64,000 nucleotides of DNA, taken from assembly GCA_035501615.1 (NCBI GenBank), contig DATJVY010000050.1:1-64000 (forward strand). The letters run 5' to 3'. The DNA is from RPRB01 sp035501615 (lineage in GTDB: Bacteria > Myxococcota > Myxococcia > Myxococcales > Myxococcaceae). The notes beneath the pieces were generated by a model, which was not told the origin of the DNA, made no database searches, and saw only the letters and a program-made list of their open reading frames with translations. Position numbers and translations under genes: made by a program. Of the stretch, positions 55,272 to 64,000 are shown piece by piece (the stretch's first letter is position 1; every line of letters starts with the position of its first letter).

Positions 55272-56647
55272 TCCCCGCGCCCCAGGGCGGCCAGGAGCGC
55301 CGCCCGCGCCGTCGAGACATTGTACTGCGCCTGAACCACTTGGGCAGCGGCCTGGGTCTGCTGCAGCTGGGCGTCGCTCAGCTCGATGATCGTCCCCACG
55401 CCCGTCTGGTACCGGCCTTCCGCGAGGCGAAGCTGCTCCTTGGCGTTCTCCAGCGCATCGTTCGATGCGACCAGGGCTTCCTTGTTCGCCAGGAGCGTGG
55501 CCTGGGCCTGCTCCACGTCGAAGCGGACCTGCAGCTGCTCTATCCCGAGCGCAGCGGTGGCCGAGCGAAGGTTCTGTTCCGCGGTCTTGATCTGCCCGGT
55601 GGTGAACCCTCCCTGGAGGAAGTTCCAGGTCAGGGTCAGGCCGAAGTTCCACGTGTCGTAGAGCGCGTCGACGCTGGTCCCCACCTTGGAGTAGCCACCG
55701 CTGAACCCGAGGCTCGGGCTCCACTGCCAGCGGGCGCTGTCGAGGACCTTCCCCTGGGCCTGCCGCGCGTACTCGAGCGAGGCCAGCTCCGGACGCGAGC
55801 CGAGGGCGATGTCGAACAGGCCTGGCAACGGGCGGTCCTCCACATCCACCGGCGGTAGCTCGTCGTCGGCGACCTGGTAGTCCGTGCCCGTCGCGACCCC
55901 CATCGCCTGGTTCAGCTGGGCGCGGGCGATACGGTAGTTGTTCTGGGCAGTGATCAGCGCGACCCGGGCGTTGGCGACGTTGAGCCGGGCGAGCGCCAGG
56001 GCGATCTCCGGCTGCGTTCCGACCCGGACGAAGCCCTCCACCTGGCTGAGGTGGGCGAGCTGGTTGGTCAACGTATCCTGGGCGACCTTGACCAGGTCGC
56101 GGGTGGCCCGGGCGGCGAAGTAGGTGGTCCGCACCGAGAGGACCACGTTCTTGAGGGTCGTGGCCGCGGTGGCCCTGAGCGCGTCGGCGGTGTGCTGCTG
56201 CGATTCCCAGGTCGCGAAGTCCACCGGATCCCACAGCGTCTGTGTGCCGACCACGCCGATCCGGAAGCTGTTGTAGGTGCTCGGTCGAGCGCCCGGCACG
56301 ATTGCCACCGTTCCGCTCCCGGTTCCGGTGCTCGCCCCGACGGTGGAGTGCTGCCGGAGGAAGGAGGCGATGCCCGTCCCCTGCGGGAGCAGCGGGGAGC
56401 GGGCGGTGATGGTCTGGGCGTCGGCGGCCGCGGCGTTGGCCTGGGCCTGGACCAGCTGCGGTGCGTTGGCCACCGCGGTCTGGATGGCCTCGTCCAGATG
56501 CAACAGGCGTGTGCCGGCGGGTGTCGTCGAGGCGCCCGGCGCGGCCGGCGGGGCGGCTGTTCCGGCGTCCGGGGTGGGGGACTGTGCCCGGGCGGGGAGG
56601 GGGAGGAGGGCAAGAAGGAGGGTCAGGAACGCAGTGCGCAAGAGCAC
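55268..56647 (-). CDS. TolC-family outer-membrane channel of the mdt operon
   Basis: 459 aa. Signal peptide from GTG 56647 (LLRTAFLTLLLALLPLPARAQ), with two OEP repeats: LHLDEAIQTAVANAPQLVQAQANAAAADAQT and EGFVRVGTQPEIALALARLNVANARVALI in the first, QGKVLDSARWQWSPSLGFSGGYSKVG and KEQLRLAEGRYQTGVGTIIELSDAQLQQTQ in the second. The longer frame start is discarded because it would bury the signal peptide. First gene of the tolC-mdtA-mdtB-mdtC operon, all joined by 4-nt overlaps. Confidence 0.87.
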   Translation of the reverse strand: MLLRTAFLTLLLALLPLPARAQSPTPDAGTAAPPAAPGASTTPAGTRLLHLDEAIQTAVANAPQLVQAQANAAAADAQTITARSPLLPQGTGIASFLRQHSTVGASTGTGSGTVAIVPGARPSTYNSFRIGVVGTQTLWDPVDFATWESQQHTADALRATAATTLKNVVLSVRTTYFAARATRDLVKVAQDTLTNQLAHLSQVEGFVRVGTQPEIALALARLNVANARVALITAQNNYRIARAQLNQAMGVATGTDYQVADDELPPVDVEDRPLPGLFDIALGSRPELASLEYARQAQGKVLDSARWQWSPSLGFSGGYSKVGTSVDALYDTWNFGLTLTWNFLQGGFTTGQIKTAEQNLRSATAALGIEQLQVRFDVEQAQATLLANKEALVASNDALENAKEQLRLAEGRYQTGVGTIIELSDAQLQQTQAAAQVVQAQYNVSTARAALLAALGRGE

Positions 56648-56781
56648 CGCCCCCTCATGCTCCACTCCAGGCCTCCGTGCACGGATTTCCTGGGAGACGC
56701 GCATGCTTGGGAGGCCGGACACCCGGGCGGGGAAAACGTTGTGATGGCAAGGGTCGTCCGGGCGTGCGCGAGCGGCATGCC

Positions 56782-56859
56782 CTCGATGAGCGGTCAGGTA
56801 GGGTCGCGGCTGGACCGCCGCGCATCCCTGTGCTCGATGAACGGACGGGTGGGCTCGCG
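56782..56859. repeat. 27-bp imperfect direct repeat in divergent efflux promoter region
   Basis: CTCGATGAGCGGTCAGGTAG... at 56782-56808 and CTCGATGAACGGACGGGTGG... at 56833-56859, 27 bp each with 5 differences, 51 bp apart. They lie in the 262-bp region between the tolC operon and the rightward RND operon, so they may be paired regulator sites on one face of the DNA (51 bp is about five helical turns). Confidence 0.45.
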
Positions 56860-56909
56860 CGTCGGCCACCGTTAGTACGAGGCTTCTCACTGGAGGCTCG
56901 GGGAATCTC

Positions 56910-59900
56910 ATGTGGATCGTCCGGCTGGCGCTCCGCCGGCCCTACACCGTGGCGGTCTTCTCGGCGCTGATCTTCATCGCCGGGCTGCTCTCGGTCACCC
57001 GGATGCGGACCGACATCTTCCCCTCCATCGACATCCCGGTGGTGGTGGTGGTGTGGAACTACCCCGGGCTGTCCGCCGAGGACATGGAACGCCGCATCGT
57101 CCTGATCAGCGAGCGTGCTTACTCCACGGTCATCGATGGGATCACCCACATCGAGTCGCAGTCCATCGCCGGGGTGGGGCTCCTGAAGCTGTACTTCGAG
57201 CCCGACGCCGACCTGGGCACGGCCATCTCCCAGATCACCTCGGTGTCGCTCACCGCGAGCCGGATCATGCCCCCCGGCATCCAGCCCCCCAACGTGCTCC
57301 GGTTCAACGCCGGCAACGTGCCGGTGGCGCAGATCAACGTGTCCAGCAACACCGTTGGTGAGCAGCAGCTCTTCGACTACGGCCTCAACTTCCTCCGCGT
57401 CCGCCTGTTCACCATTCCGGGCACCTCCATCCCCGGCCCCTACGGAGGCAAGCAGCGGCAGATCATGGTGGACGTGGACCCGGCCGCCACCGCCGCCAAG
57501 GGCCTCAGCCCCAACGACGTGGTGACCGCGCTCCTCCAGTCCAACGTCATCATCCCGGCCGGGACGGCGCAGATCGGGTCCACCGAGTACAACGTCAAGC
57601 TGAACTCCAGCCCCTCCACCGTCGACCAGTTCAACTCCATCCCGGTGAAGGTGGTGAACGGCGCCCCGGTCCTCCTCCGGGACGTGGCCAACGTCCGGGA
57701 CGGGTTCGCGGTGCAGCAGAACATCGTCCACATCGACGGGAAGCGGGCGAGCTACATCGTCATCCTCAAGCACTCCAACGCCGGAACCCTGGCGGTGGTG
57801 GACGGGGTGAAGGGCCTTCTCCCCTCGATCCAGGCCTCGGCGCCGGACGGCATCGCGCTGAAGCTCGACTTCGACCAGTCGATCTTCGTCCGCGCGGCGC
57901 TCACCAACGTGCTCCACGAGGCGGTCATCAGCTCCCTCCTGGTCTCGCTGATGATCCTCTTCTTCCTGGGGAGCTTCCGGAGCGTGGCCATCGTCTCCAG
58001 CTCGATCCCCCTGGCCATCCTGGTGGGCATCGCCGGCCTGTTCCTCACCAACAACACCCTCAACCTCATGACGCTCGGGGGGCTGGCGCTGGCGATCGGC
58101 ATGCTGGTCGACGACGCCACCGTTGCGGTGGAGAGCATCCACCGCAACCGGACCTCGGGGAAGCGGCTCACGGTGGCCATCCTCGACGGTGCCCACGAGG
58201 TCGCCACCCCGGCGCTGGCCGCCACGCTCACCATCTGCATCGTCTTCTTCCCGGTGGTGCTCCTCACCGGCCCGGCCCGCTACCTGTTCACCCCCCTCGC
58301 GGTGGCGGTGGTGTTCTCGATGCTCGCCTCGTACGTGCTCAGCCGGACCCTGGTCCCGGCGCTGGCGCGGCTGCTCGAGTCCGAGGACATCCACGCCGAG
58401 CACGAGGGCAACGGGCTGTTCGCGCGCTTCAACCGCTGGCGGGACGACCGGTTCGACCGCTTCCAGGCCGGCTACGGGCGGTTGCTGGAAGTGGCGCTGC
58501 ACCACCGGCCCTGGATGATCGGCACCTTCTCGGTGCTGATCCTCGTCACCGCGGCGCTCCCGGTGTTCGCGGTGGGGCTCGACTTCTTCCCCGACGTCGA
58601 CGTGGGCCTGATGCGTCTCCACTTCCGGGCCCCGATGGGAACTCGCATCACCGACACCGAGCGTCTGGTGCTCGAGGCCGAGCGGAAGATCCGGGAGATC
58701 ATCCCCCCGGGCGAGCTGGAGGGGCTGAACGACAACATCGGCATCCCGCTCTCCTACAACCTGGCCTTCGTCTCCACCGACAACATCGGCCCCCAGGATG
58801 CGGAGATCCTCATCTCGCTCAAGCCCGGCCACAAGCCCACGCGCGGGTACATGAGGCGCATCCGCGAGGAGCTCCCCAAGTCGTTCCCCGGCAGCTCGCT
58901 CTACTTCCAGCCCGCGGACATCGTGACCCAGGTGCTGAACTTCGGGCTCCCCGCGCCGATCGACGTGGTCATCGAGTCGAACAACCTGGAAGCCGGCTTC
59001 ACCGTGGGCCGCCAGCTCGCCGCGCGGCTCCGGCGGATCCCCGGCGTGGTCGACGTGCGGATCCCCCAGGTCCTGGACTACCCCACGCTCAACCTGGACG
59101 TGGACCGCCTCCGCGCCGCGCAGGTGGGGCTCTCCCAGCGCGACGTGGCCAACAACCTCATCACCTCCCTGGCCGGCAGCTCGCTGGTCAACCCGAACTT
59201 CTGGCTCAGCCCCCAGAACAACGTGAACTACTTCGTCGCGGTGCAGACCCCGCTCCCCGCGATGCGGAGCACGAGCGATCTGCTCGCCACCCCGCTCACC
59301 ACCGGAACGCAGGCTCTCCGCCAGACTCCGACCAGGACCCTCACCGACGCCGCGGTGCCCTCGGGAAGCCTCTACCTCGGGACCGTCTCGCAGCTCTCGG
59401 CAGGAAAGACCCTGGCCTCGGTGAACCACTCCACCATCCAGCGGGTGATCAACGTCCAGGCCGCCGCGGGCATGCGGGACCTCGGCTCCGTGGCCCGTGA
59501 CATCGACCGGGCGATCGCCTCGCTCCACGACGTGCCGAAGGGAGTCAAGATCTCCGTTCGGGGGCAGATCGAGAGCATGCGCACGTCCTTCGGTGCGCTC
59601 GGCACGGGCCTCATCCTCGCGGTGATCCTGGTCTATCTCCTGATGGTGGTGCTCTTCCAGTCGTGGCTGGACCCGTTCATCATCCTCGCCGCGGTGCCGG
59701 GCGCGCTGGTGGGCATCCTCTGGATGCTGGCCCTCACCGGGACCACGCTCAACGTCGAGTCGTTCATGGGCGCGATCATGTCGGTGGGCATCGCGGTCTC
59801 GAACAGCATCCTCCTCGTCTCCTACGCCAACGAGGTCCGGAGCCAGCGACGCCTCTCTCCGCTGGAGGCTGCCCTCGAGGCGGGGAAGGTCCGGCTCCGG

Positions 59901-60152
59901 CCGGTGCTGATGACCGCCCTGGCGATGGTCCTCGGAATGCTGCCGATGGCCCTTGCGCTGGGCGAGGGTGGCGAGCAGAACGCTCCGCTCGGTCGCGCGG
60001 TCATCGGAGGGCTGCTGGTCGCCACCTTCGTCACCCTGTTCATCGTCCCGGTGGTCTACTCGGTGCTCCGGAGGAAGGAGCCCCAGGCCCACCGTCTGGA
60101 CGAGCGTTTCCTGGAGGAGAGCCAGGGCGCACACCCTGGAGCGCTGGCATGA
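56910..60152 (+). CDS. RND efflux permease
   Basis: 1080 aa. MWIVRLALRRPYTVAVFSALIFIAGLLSVTRMRTDIFPSIDIPVVVVVWNYPGLSAEDMERRIV is the RND start; the TM4 Asp pair is in IGMLVDDATVAVESI; second half has VLIRPVLMTALAMVLGMLPMAL-type and IVPVVYSVL motifs. It differs clearly from the mdt permeases (no MdtB/C-type GASPETM), closer to homotrimeric pumps used with one adaptor. ATG 56910 has GGAGG upstream. The adaptor gene follows with an ATGA overlap. Confidence 0.9.
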   Translation: MWIVRLALRRPYTVAVFSALIFIAGLLSVTRMRTDIFPSIDIPVVVVVWNYPGLSAEDMERRIVLISERAYSTVIDGITHIESQSIAGVGLLKLYFEPDADLGTAISQITSVSLTASRIMPPGIQPPNVLRFNAGNVPVAQINVSSNTVGEQQLFDYGLNFLRVRLFTIPGTSIPGPYGGKQRQIMVDVDPAATAAKGLSPNDVVTALLQSNVIIPAGTAQIGSTEYNVKLNSSPSTVDQFNSIPVKVVNGAPVLLRDVANVRDGFAVQQNIVHIDGKRASYIVILKHSNAGTLAVVDGVKGLLPSIQASAPDGIALKLDFDQSIFVRAALTNVLHEAVISSLLVSLMILFFLGSFRSVAIVSSSIPLAILVGIAGLFLTNNTLNLMTLGGLALAIGMLVDDATVAVESIHRNRTSGKRLTVAILDGAHEVATPALAATLTICIVFFPVVLLTGPARYLFTPLAVAVVFSMLASYVLSRTLVPALARLLESEDIHAEHEGNGLFARFNRWRDDRFDRFQAGYGRLLEVALHHRPWMIGTFSVLILVTAALPVFAVGLDFFPDVDVGLMRLHFRAPMGTRITDTERLVLEAERKIREIIPPGELEGLNDNIGIPLSYNLAFVSTDNIGPQDAEILISLKPGHKPTRGYMRRIREELPKSFPGSSLYFQPADIVTQVLNFGLPAPIDVVIESNNLEAGFTVGRQLAARLRRIPGVVDVRIPQVLDYPTLNLDVDRLRAAQVGLSQRDVANNLITSLAGSSLVNPNFWLSPQNNVNYFVAVQTPLPAMRSTSDLLATPLTTGTQALRQTPTRTLTDAAVPSGSLYLGTVSQLSAGKTLASVNHSTIQRVINVQAAAGMRDLGSVARDIDRAIASLHDVPKGVKISVRGQIESMRTSFGALGTGLILAVILVYLLMVVLFQSWLDPFIILAAVPGALVGILWMLALTGTTLNVESFMGAIMSVGIAVSNSILLVSYANEVRSQRRLSPLEAALEAGKVRLRPVLMTALAMVLGMLPMALALGEGGEQNAPLGRAVIGGLLVATFVTLFIVPVVYSVLRRKEPQAHRLDERFLEESQGAHPGALA

Positions 60153-61345
60153 CCGAGATGCACGAGTCGTCGAGAGTCACTTCCTCGTCCGCTGCCGCCG
60201 GCGAGGTCCAGCCCCACGCTCCGGCGCGCCCCCGGGCCCTCACCATCGGCACCGTGATCCTGGTCCTCGTCGCCGTCATCGGGGTGCTGGCGCTCGCCTT
60301 CAGCCGCCGGGCGGCCGAGGCGAACGAGCGCCAGCAGCGTGCCGTGGCGCAGGAGAACGGTCCGGTGGTGCGGCTCGCCCCGGTGGAGCTCTCCAGCGCC
60401 GAGCGCACCCTGGCCATCCCCGGCGAGGTCCGCGGCTGGAACCAGGCGACCCTCTACGCGAAGGTGGCCGGCTACGTGCGCGAGGTGAAGGTGGACAAGG
60501 GGACCCGGATCAAGAAGGGAGACCTCCTCGCCCAGCTGGAGTCGCCCGAGACCGACCAGCAGGTCCTCGGTGCCCGCGCGGACCTCCAGCTCAAGCTCGT
60601 CCAGGCCGAGCGGGCCCGGAAGCTGCGGCCCCAGGGCTTCATCGCCCAGCAGGACCTCGACAACGCCGAGAGCGCGCTGTCGGTCTCCCGGGCCACGCTC
60701 CAGCAGCTGCTGGCGACCCAGTCCTACGAGCAGGTCCGGGCGCCGTTCGACGGAGTGGTCACCGCCCGCTACGTCGATCCCGGGGCCCTCGTCGCGGCCG
60801 GGACCGCGTCCAACCAGGCGGTGCAGCCTCTCTTCGACGTCGCCGACATGCGCACCGTCCGCGTGCAGGTCTACGTCGGTCAGGACGACGCGAGCGACCT
60901 CCGGCCCGGCGTTCCGGTGAGCATCAGCCTCCCGGACGATCCCGGCCATCCGATCGAGGCCAAGGTCAGCCGGACCGCACAGGGCCTCGACACCCGGACC
61001 CGCACCATGCTGGTGGAGGTCGACGTCGCCAACGAGCCGGCCAGGCTCTATCCGGGCAGCTACGTGAACGTGAGGCTGCGCTTCCCCGGCCGGCGCACCC
61101 CGCTGATTCCCGGCGACGCGCTGGCTTGGCGGGGAGACGTCGTCTACGTCGCGCGCCTGGATCCGGACAACCGGGTGAAGTTCGTCCGCATCCAGCCCGG
61201 CGAGGACAACGGGCGACAGATCCAGGTTCTGTCCGGCCTGCAGGGCGGCGAGCAGGTGGTGCTCAACCCGAGCGCCGAGCTGTCCGACGGCGACCGAGTC
61301 CAGCCGCTCGCCCCCAGGGCCGCCGCTCCCGCGGCCGGCCGCTGA
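60149..61345 (+). CDS. RND efflux periplasmic adaptor (HlyD family)
   Basis: 398 aa. One TM (LTIGTVILVLVAVIGVLALAF), GEVRGWNQATLYAKVAGYVREVKVDKGTRIKKGDLLAQLESPETDQQ (lipoyl/barrel), helical hairpin, YEQVRAPFDGVVTARYVDPGALV and the beta-barrel domain to the end. ATG 60149 overlaps the permease stop. No TolC follows; the divergent tolC (55268) may serve both pumps. Confidence 0.9.
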   Translation: MTEMHESSRVTSSSAAAGEVQPHAPARPRALTIGTVILVLVAVIGVLALAFSRRAAEANERQQRAVAQENGPVVRLAPVELSSAERTLAIPGEVRGWNQATLYAKVAGYVREVKVDKGTRIKKGDLLAQLESPETDQQVLGARADLQLKLVQAERARKLRPQGFIAQQDLDNAESALSVSRATLQQLLATQSYEQVRAPFDGVVTARYVDPGALVAAGTASNQAVQPLFDVADMRTVRVQVYVGQDDASDLRPGVPVSISLPDDPGHPIEAKVSRTAQGLDTRTRTMLVEVDVANEPARLYPGSYVNVRLRFPGRRTPLIPGDALAWRGDVVYVARLDPDNRVKFVRIQPGEDNGRQIQVLSGLQGGEQVVLNPSAELSDGDRVQPLAPRAAAPAAGR

Positions 61346-61456
61346 TGGCACAGGGCGTGCGCCCCGCTTCCGTCGCGCGCTGAACAGCCCCCCTACCGCA
61401 CCAGGGCCGAGCGGCCCAGCTTGGTCCCGTTCAACTCCAGAAGGGGGTTTGCACGG

Positions 61457-61621
61457 ATGCTGTACTGGGCCGCAGTCTTCTTCGTGATCGCGATCATCGC
61501 CGCGGTGTTCGGCTTCGGAGGCATCGCGGCAGGCGCCGCGGGGATCGCCAAGATTCTCTTCTTCCTCTTCCTCATCCTGGCCGTCCTCTCGCTCCTCTTC
61601 GGACGAGGGCGGACGGTCTAG
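61457..61621 (+). CDS. DUF1328 small membrane protein (YtjA family)
   Basis: 54 aa: MLYWAAVFFVIAIIAAVFGFGGIAAGAAGIAKILFFLFLILAVLSLLFGRGR, two TM helices around a glycine-rich turn, the full family pattern. ATG 61457 has AGAAGGGGG upstream. These peptides are often stress-induced; function unknown. Confidence 0.88.
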   Translation: MLYWAAVFFVIAIIAAVFGFGGIAAGAAGIAKILFFLFLILAVLSLLFGRGRTV

Positions 61622-62097
61622 GGGCCGGAGTCGCCGCGCGCCCTCCGGGCGCGGAAGAGGAGCAGGGCGAGCGCCAGCGGAAGCAGGCCGAGGGGAGAGC
61701 CCCGCTGGCCACTCACGTCGAAGCAGCCGTAGCTGACCGGAGTACCCCCTCCGCCCGGCACGTTCGGGTCGGTGCCGTTCTTGAGCTCCGGGATGTCCGG
61801 CACCCCGTCCCCGTCACTGTCCGTCATCTCCGCGGCCAGCGCATCGAGCGCGGTGTCCAGGCTCTGGAGGTTCTCCGCCACGAGCCCGCGGGCCATCATC
61901 GACTTGCCGAACGGAGTGGTGACGGTTCCGAAGCCGCCGGACGGGGTGTTGTGACAGAGCGTGCAGGGCGGGGTGTACGACAGGCCGAGGTGTGCCCGGA
62001 TCTCCGCCGGAAAGGTGGGTGAGGCCTGCGCCGCTCCACCCGCGAGAACGGCGACGACGAGCAGGGCGCGTCTCAAGGCCTGCTCAGGGTAGCGCAA
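61618..62097 (-). CDS. CxxCH haem protein with sorting-like C-terminal tail
   Basis: 159 aa. Signal peptide (LLVVAVLAGGAAQA), one haem motif CTLCH in YTPPCTLCHNTPSGGFGTVTTPFG, a calcium-type DSDGDGVPDIPELKNGTDPN repeat and a C-terminal tail with a single Cys (GCFDVSGQ), a TM (LLPLALALLLF) and Arg-rich end, similar to MYXO-CTERM sorting signals. TTG 62097 overlaps the upstream gene by 14 nt; a later TTG (about 62076) is possible. Probably surface-exposed electron-transfer or cytochrome-like protein. Confidence 0.65.
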   Translation of the reverse strand: MRYPEQALRRALLVVAVLAGGAAQASPTFPAEIRAHLGLSYTPPCTLCHNTPSGGFGTVTTPFGKSMMARGLVAENLQSLDTALDALAAEMTDSDGDGVPDIPELKNGTDPNVPGGGGTPVSYGCFDVSGQRGSPLGLLPLALALLLFRARRARGDSGP

Positions 62098-62953
62098 CGC
62101 GCCCGGGCGGCGCGGCGATTCCGCCCACCGCGGTGCCGCTCTGGGTGTGGCAGCTGTTGCAATCCCCCGACGGCACTTGGGTGGCCATGCTCCGGGTCTT
62201 ACCGTTGAAGCTCACCGTCGCGGTGATGGGGAACACCGGCCAGCCGCCTCCCGCGTTCCCGTAGAAGTTTCCGGCAGCGTTGACGGTGAACGACTGGGCC
62301 GTCCCGTTCTTGTCGGTGACGGTCACCGTGGCCCCGTTCGCCGAGGCGCCGTCGCAGTCGTCCGGCTCGTGGCCGGTGGGGTACACGGTCCCGGCGACGC
62401 TGAAGGCCGGGCCCTCGCCTCCGCTGGAGTGGCAGGCGATGCAGGCCATGCCGGGGTGCATGCGGGAACTGCCGTTGTTCCCCTGGGTCCAGTAGCTGTT
62501 GCTCGTGCACTGCGGAGGCGCTCCGAAGACCGGGTCTCCGGCGGGGGCGCAGCTGCCGGCCGGCGTCCCCGCGTCCACCCAGCTGGCGAAGGAGGCGATC
62601 TCGATCGAGGAGACGGTCACCGCGGTGCCGGGAGGCATCGGCGAGGCCGAGTCCTGCATCCGGAACAGCGAGCGCTGCGCGTAGTTCTGGCCGGGGTAGC
62701 CGGCCGCCGCGGCGGTGAGCGTGGCCAGGCTGTCGAGCGCGACGGGAGCGCCCCCGGAGGGCGGCGAGCCATGGCAGGTGGTGCAGTGAGTGGAGAGGAC
62801 GCTGGCGACGTCGCAGGGCAGGTCGCCGGCGACGGTCCCGCCGCCGCCTCCTCCGTCCGGGCTGGTGCTCAGGCTCCCGCCGCCGGCTCCGGAGTAGTCC
62901 CCCAGCGCGCAGGCGGCGGTGACGACCAGCAATGACGACAGCAACCGGCGCAT
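62084..62953 (-). CDS. lipoprotein with three c-type haem motifs
   Basis: 289 aa. LLSSLLVVTAAC is a lipobox signal, followed by a Gly/Ser-rich linker. Three CxxCH sites: CTTCH (~57), CIACH (~173) and CNSCH (~267). The spacing differs from compact multihaem cytochromes and the rest has planctomycete/myxobacterial-type cytochrome C1 features (ALDSLATLTAAAAGYPGQNYAQRSLFRMQDSASPMPPG). Likely an outer-membrane or periplasmic electron carrier, co-transcribed with the CxxCH protein. Confidence 0.75.
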   Translation of the reverse strand: MRRLLSSLLVVTAACALGDYSGAGGGSLSTSPDGGGGGGTVAGDLPCDVASVLSTHCTTCHGSPPSGGAPVALDSLATLTAAAAGYPGQNYAQRSLFRMQDSASPMPPGTAVTVSSIEIASFASWVDAGTPAGSCAPAGDPVFGAPPQCTSNSYWTQGNNGSSRMHPGMACIACHSSGGEGPAFSVAGTVYPTGHEPDDCDGASANGATVTVTDKNGTAQSFTVNAAGNFYGNAGGGWPVFPITATVSFNGKTRSMATQVPSGDCNSCHTQSGTAVGGIAAPPGRVALP

Positions 62954-63209
62954 TCCCTCGTCCCTCGTTTCCCGAATCCTGGGGTGTCCTGAGCAGTTGC
63001 CGCGGACAGGGGCGATCCGTCACCCCCCGCGCCCCGAGAGAGGCGATGTGGGTTCAGCGCGCTCCTCGCCGCAGGAGAGGGCTCGGGCTCGAGCGCGCAA
63101 GTGCCGGATCCGCTGGTGGGCGACGCCCTGGAGGTGGCCCGGCGCGCGCCCTCGAGGGTCGGTGAAACGTGACCCGCTCCCCCGTTCGTGTCATGCCCCG
63201 GGCCCGAGC

Positions 63210-64000
63210 GTGGAAGCCACGAGCACCGAGCCGTCCAGCGCCACCGGCCTGAGCACCGCCGAGGCTGGGGCCAGGCTCGCCCGCGAGGGGCCCAACGAGG
63301 TGGCGGTGCACGCCCGTGCCTCGGTGCTCCGCCAGCTGCTCGACAGCCTCTCCAACCCGCTGCTGGCCATCCTCCTCATCGCGGCGGCGGCATCGGCCGT
63401 GCTCGGGGAGCAGGTCAACGCCATCCTCGTGACGGCGATGGTTCTGCTCAGTGCGGCCATCGACTTCGTCCAGTCGTACCGCTCCGCCCGCGCGGTCGAG
63501 CGGCTCCGGGCGCAGGTGGCCCCCACCGCGAGCGTGCTCCGCGACGGGCGCTGGGTGGAGCTTCCCCGCCGGGCGGTGGTGACCGGCGACCTCATCCGCC
63601 TCTCCGCCGGCGACCTGGTCCCCGCGGACGCGCGGCTGGTCACCGCCCGGGCCCTCAACGTGGTCGAGGCGGCGCTGACCGGCGAGTCGCTCCCGGTGGA
63701 GAAGGAGGCCGGCTCCCGCGCGACGACCGGCGGCGTCTCGGCCGGCGAGGTCTACGCCGGCACCTCCGTCGCCAGCGGGACCGGCGAGGCGGTGGTGGAG
63801 CGCACCGGAGGCCGGACCCAGCTCGGGGCCATCGCCGCGCGGCTCGCGGAGCGGCCGCCGACGACCGCGTTCGAGCAGGGGATCCGGGACTTCGGCCTCT
63901 TCATCACCCGCACCGTGCTCTTCCTGGTGCTCTTCATCGGCGTGGTGAGCGTGGCGCTGCACCGGCCGCCGCTCCAGTCGCTGCTCTTCGCGGTGGCGCT
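63210..64000 (+). CDS. Mg2+-transporting P-type ATPase (MgtA-like), N-terminal part
   Basis: At least 263 aa; the gene runs off the right edge. From GTG 63210: STAEAGARLAREGPNEVAV, first TMs LLAILLIAAAASAVLGEQVNAILVTAMVLLSAAIDFV, then the actuator domain with VVTGDLIRLSAGDLVPADARLV and ALTGESLPVEKEAG (TGES dephosphorylation motif), followed by TMs that include the MgtA-like FEQGIRDFGLFITRTVLFLVLFIGVV. The catalytic DKTGT would lie past the edge. It is the P3B group pattern; Ca2+ or H+ ATPases are alternatives. No M-box riboswitch was recognised in the 256 bp upstream. Confidence 0.8.
   Translation, partial: MEATSTEPSSATGLSTAEAGARLAREGPNEVAVHARASVLRQLLDSLSNPLLAILLIAAAASAVLGEQVNAILVTAMVLLSAAIDFVQSYRSARAVERLRAQVAPTASVLRDGRWVELPRRAVVTGDLIRLSAGDLVPADARLVTARALNVVEAALTGESLPVEKEAGSRATTGGVSAGEVYAGTSVASGTGEAVVERTGGRTQLGAIAARLAERPPTTAFEQGIRDFGLFITRTVLFLVLFIGVVSVALHRPPLQSLLFAVA

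Overview
This 64 kb window is a high-GC (about 70% by eye), gene-dense bacterial chromosome segment with heavy use of GTG starts and many 4-nt ATGA/GTGA gene overlaps. The mix points to a member of the Myxococcota (old Deltaproteobacteria), possibly Anaeromyxobacter- or Myxococcus-like: a Ser/Thr kinase fused to a TPR-like region, sigma-54 control with an NtrC-type activator, lipoprotein-rich content, c-type haem lipoproteins and a protein with a sorting-type C-terminal tail. This placement is an inference, since there is no rRNA or species marker here. I see no phage, insertion sequence, transposase or CRISPR array.

Layout. (a) 1-8280: the end of an alpha/beta-hydrolase, then a leftward cluster in which a two-TM small protein, a Na+/solute-symporter/histidine-kinase fusion (CbrA/CrbS type) and an NtrC-type regulator overlap by 4 nt each. 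They are followed by an acetyl-CoA-synthetase-derived protein that has lost its active-site motifs, and by an MHS-family symporter. The last two genes each have a well-spaced sigma-54 promoter and, 84-97 bp upstream of its -12 element, a 17-bp inverted repeat with the same arms (CGTTAC-N5-GTAACG). This looks like a self-contained sensing regulon and is the most interesting part of the window. (b) 8359-12834: PlsC-like acyltransferase, GNAT acetyltransferase, large kinase. (c) 12892-20407: tRNA-Leu(UAG), then the proteostasis block tig-clpP-clpX and lon, interrupted by four small uncharacterised genes. (d) 20470-26039: ClC channel, small lipoproteins, a 63-bp tandem repeat, UspA, two SPFH-like lipoproteins, a receiver-only regulator. 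(e) 26063-30841: quinone-oxidoreductase-like enzyme, then yqgE-bolA-grxD-molybdenum oxidoreductase and a DUF2914 membrane protein. (f) 30952-35871: a compact methionine operon, metY-metX-thrA (aspartokinase/homoserine dehydrogenase). (g) 36235-47603: Xaa-Pro peptidase, RsmE, methyltransferase, desaturase, TolC, MarR, YbjQ-like, metallo-beta-lactamase fold, 3-hydroxybutyrate dehydrogenase, a beta-barrel candidate and a cNMP-binding/thioredoxin-reductase-like flavoprotein. (h) 47675-61345: two efflux operons transcribed away from a shared 262-bp region, a complete tolC-mdtA-mdtB-mdtC set to the left and an RND pump plus adaptor to the right. (i) 61457-64000: DUF1328 peptide, two c-type haem proteins and the start of an MgtA-like P-type ATPase cut by the window edge.

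How they work together: the left cluster reads as sensor, activator, promoters and targets for uptake of (and possibly sensing of) a small carboxylate. The tig/clpP/clpX/lon block covers nascent-chain folding and proteolysis. ThrA, MetX and MetY give three consecutive steps from aspartate semialdehyde to homocysteine, with ThrA also providing aspartate phosphorylation. All family calls come from reading motifs in the translated sequence without database searches; start codons were chosen from Shine-Dalgarno sequences, overlaps and family N-termini.
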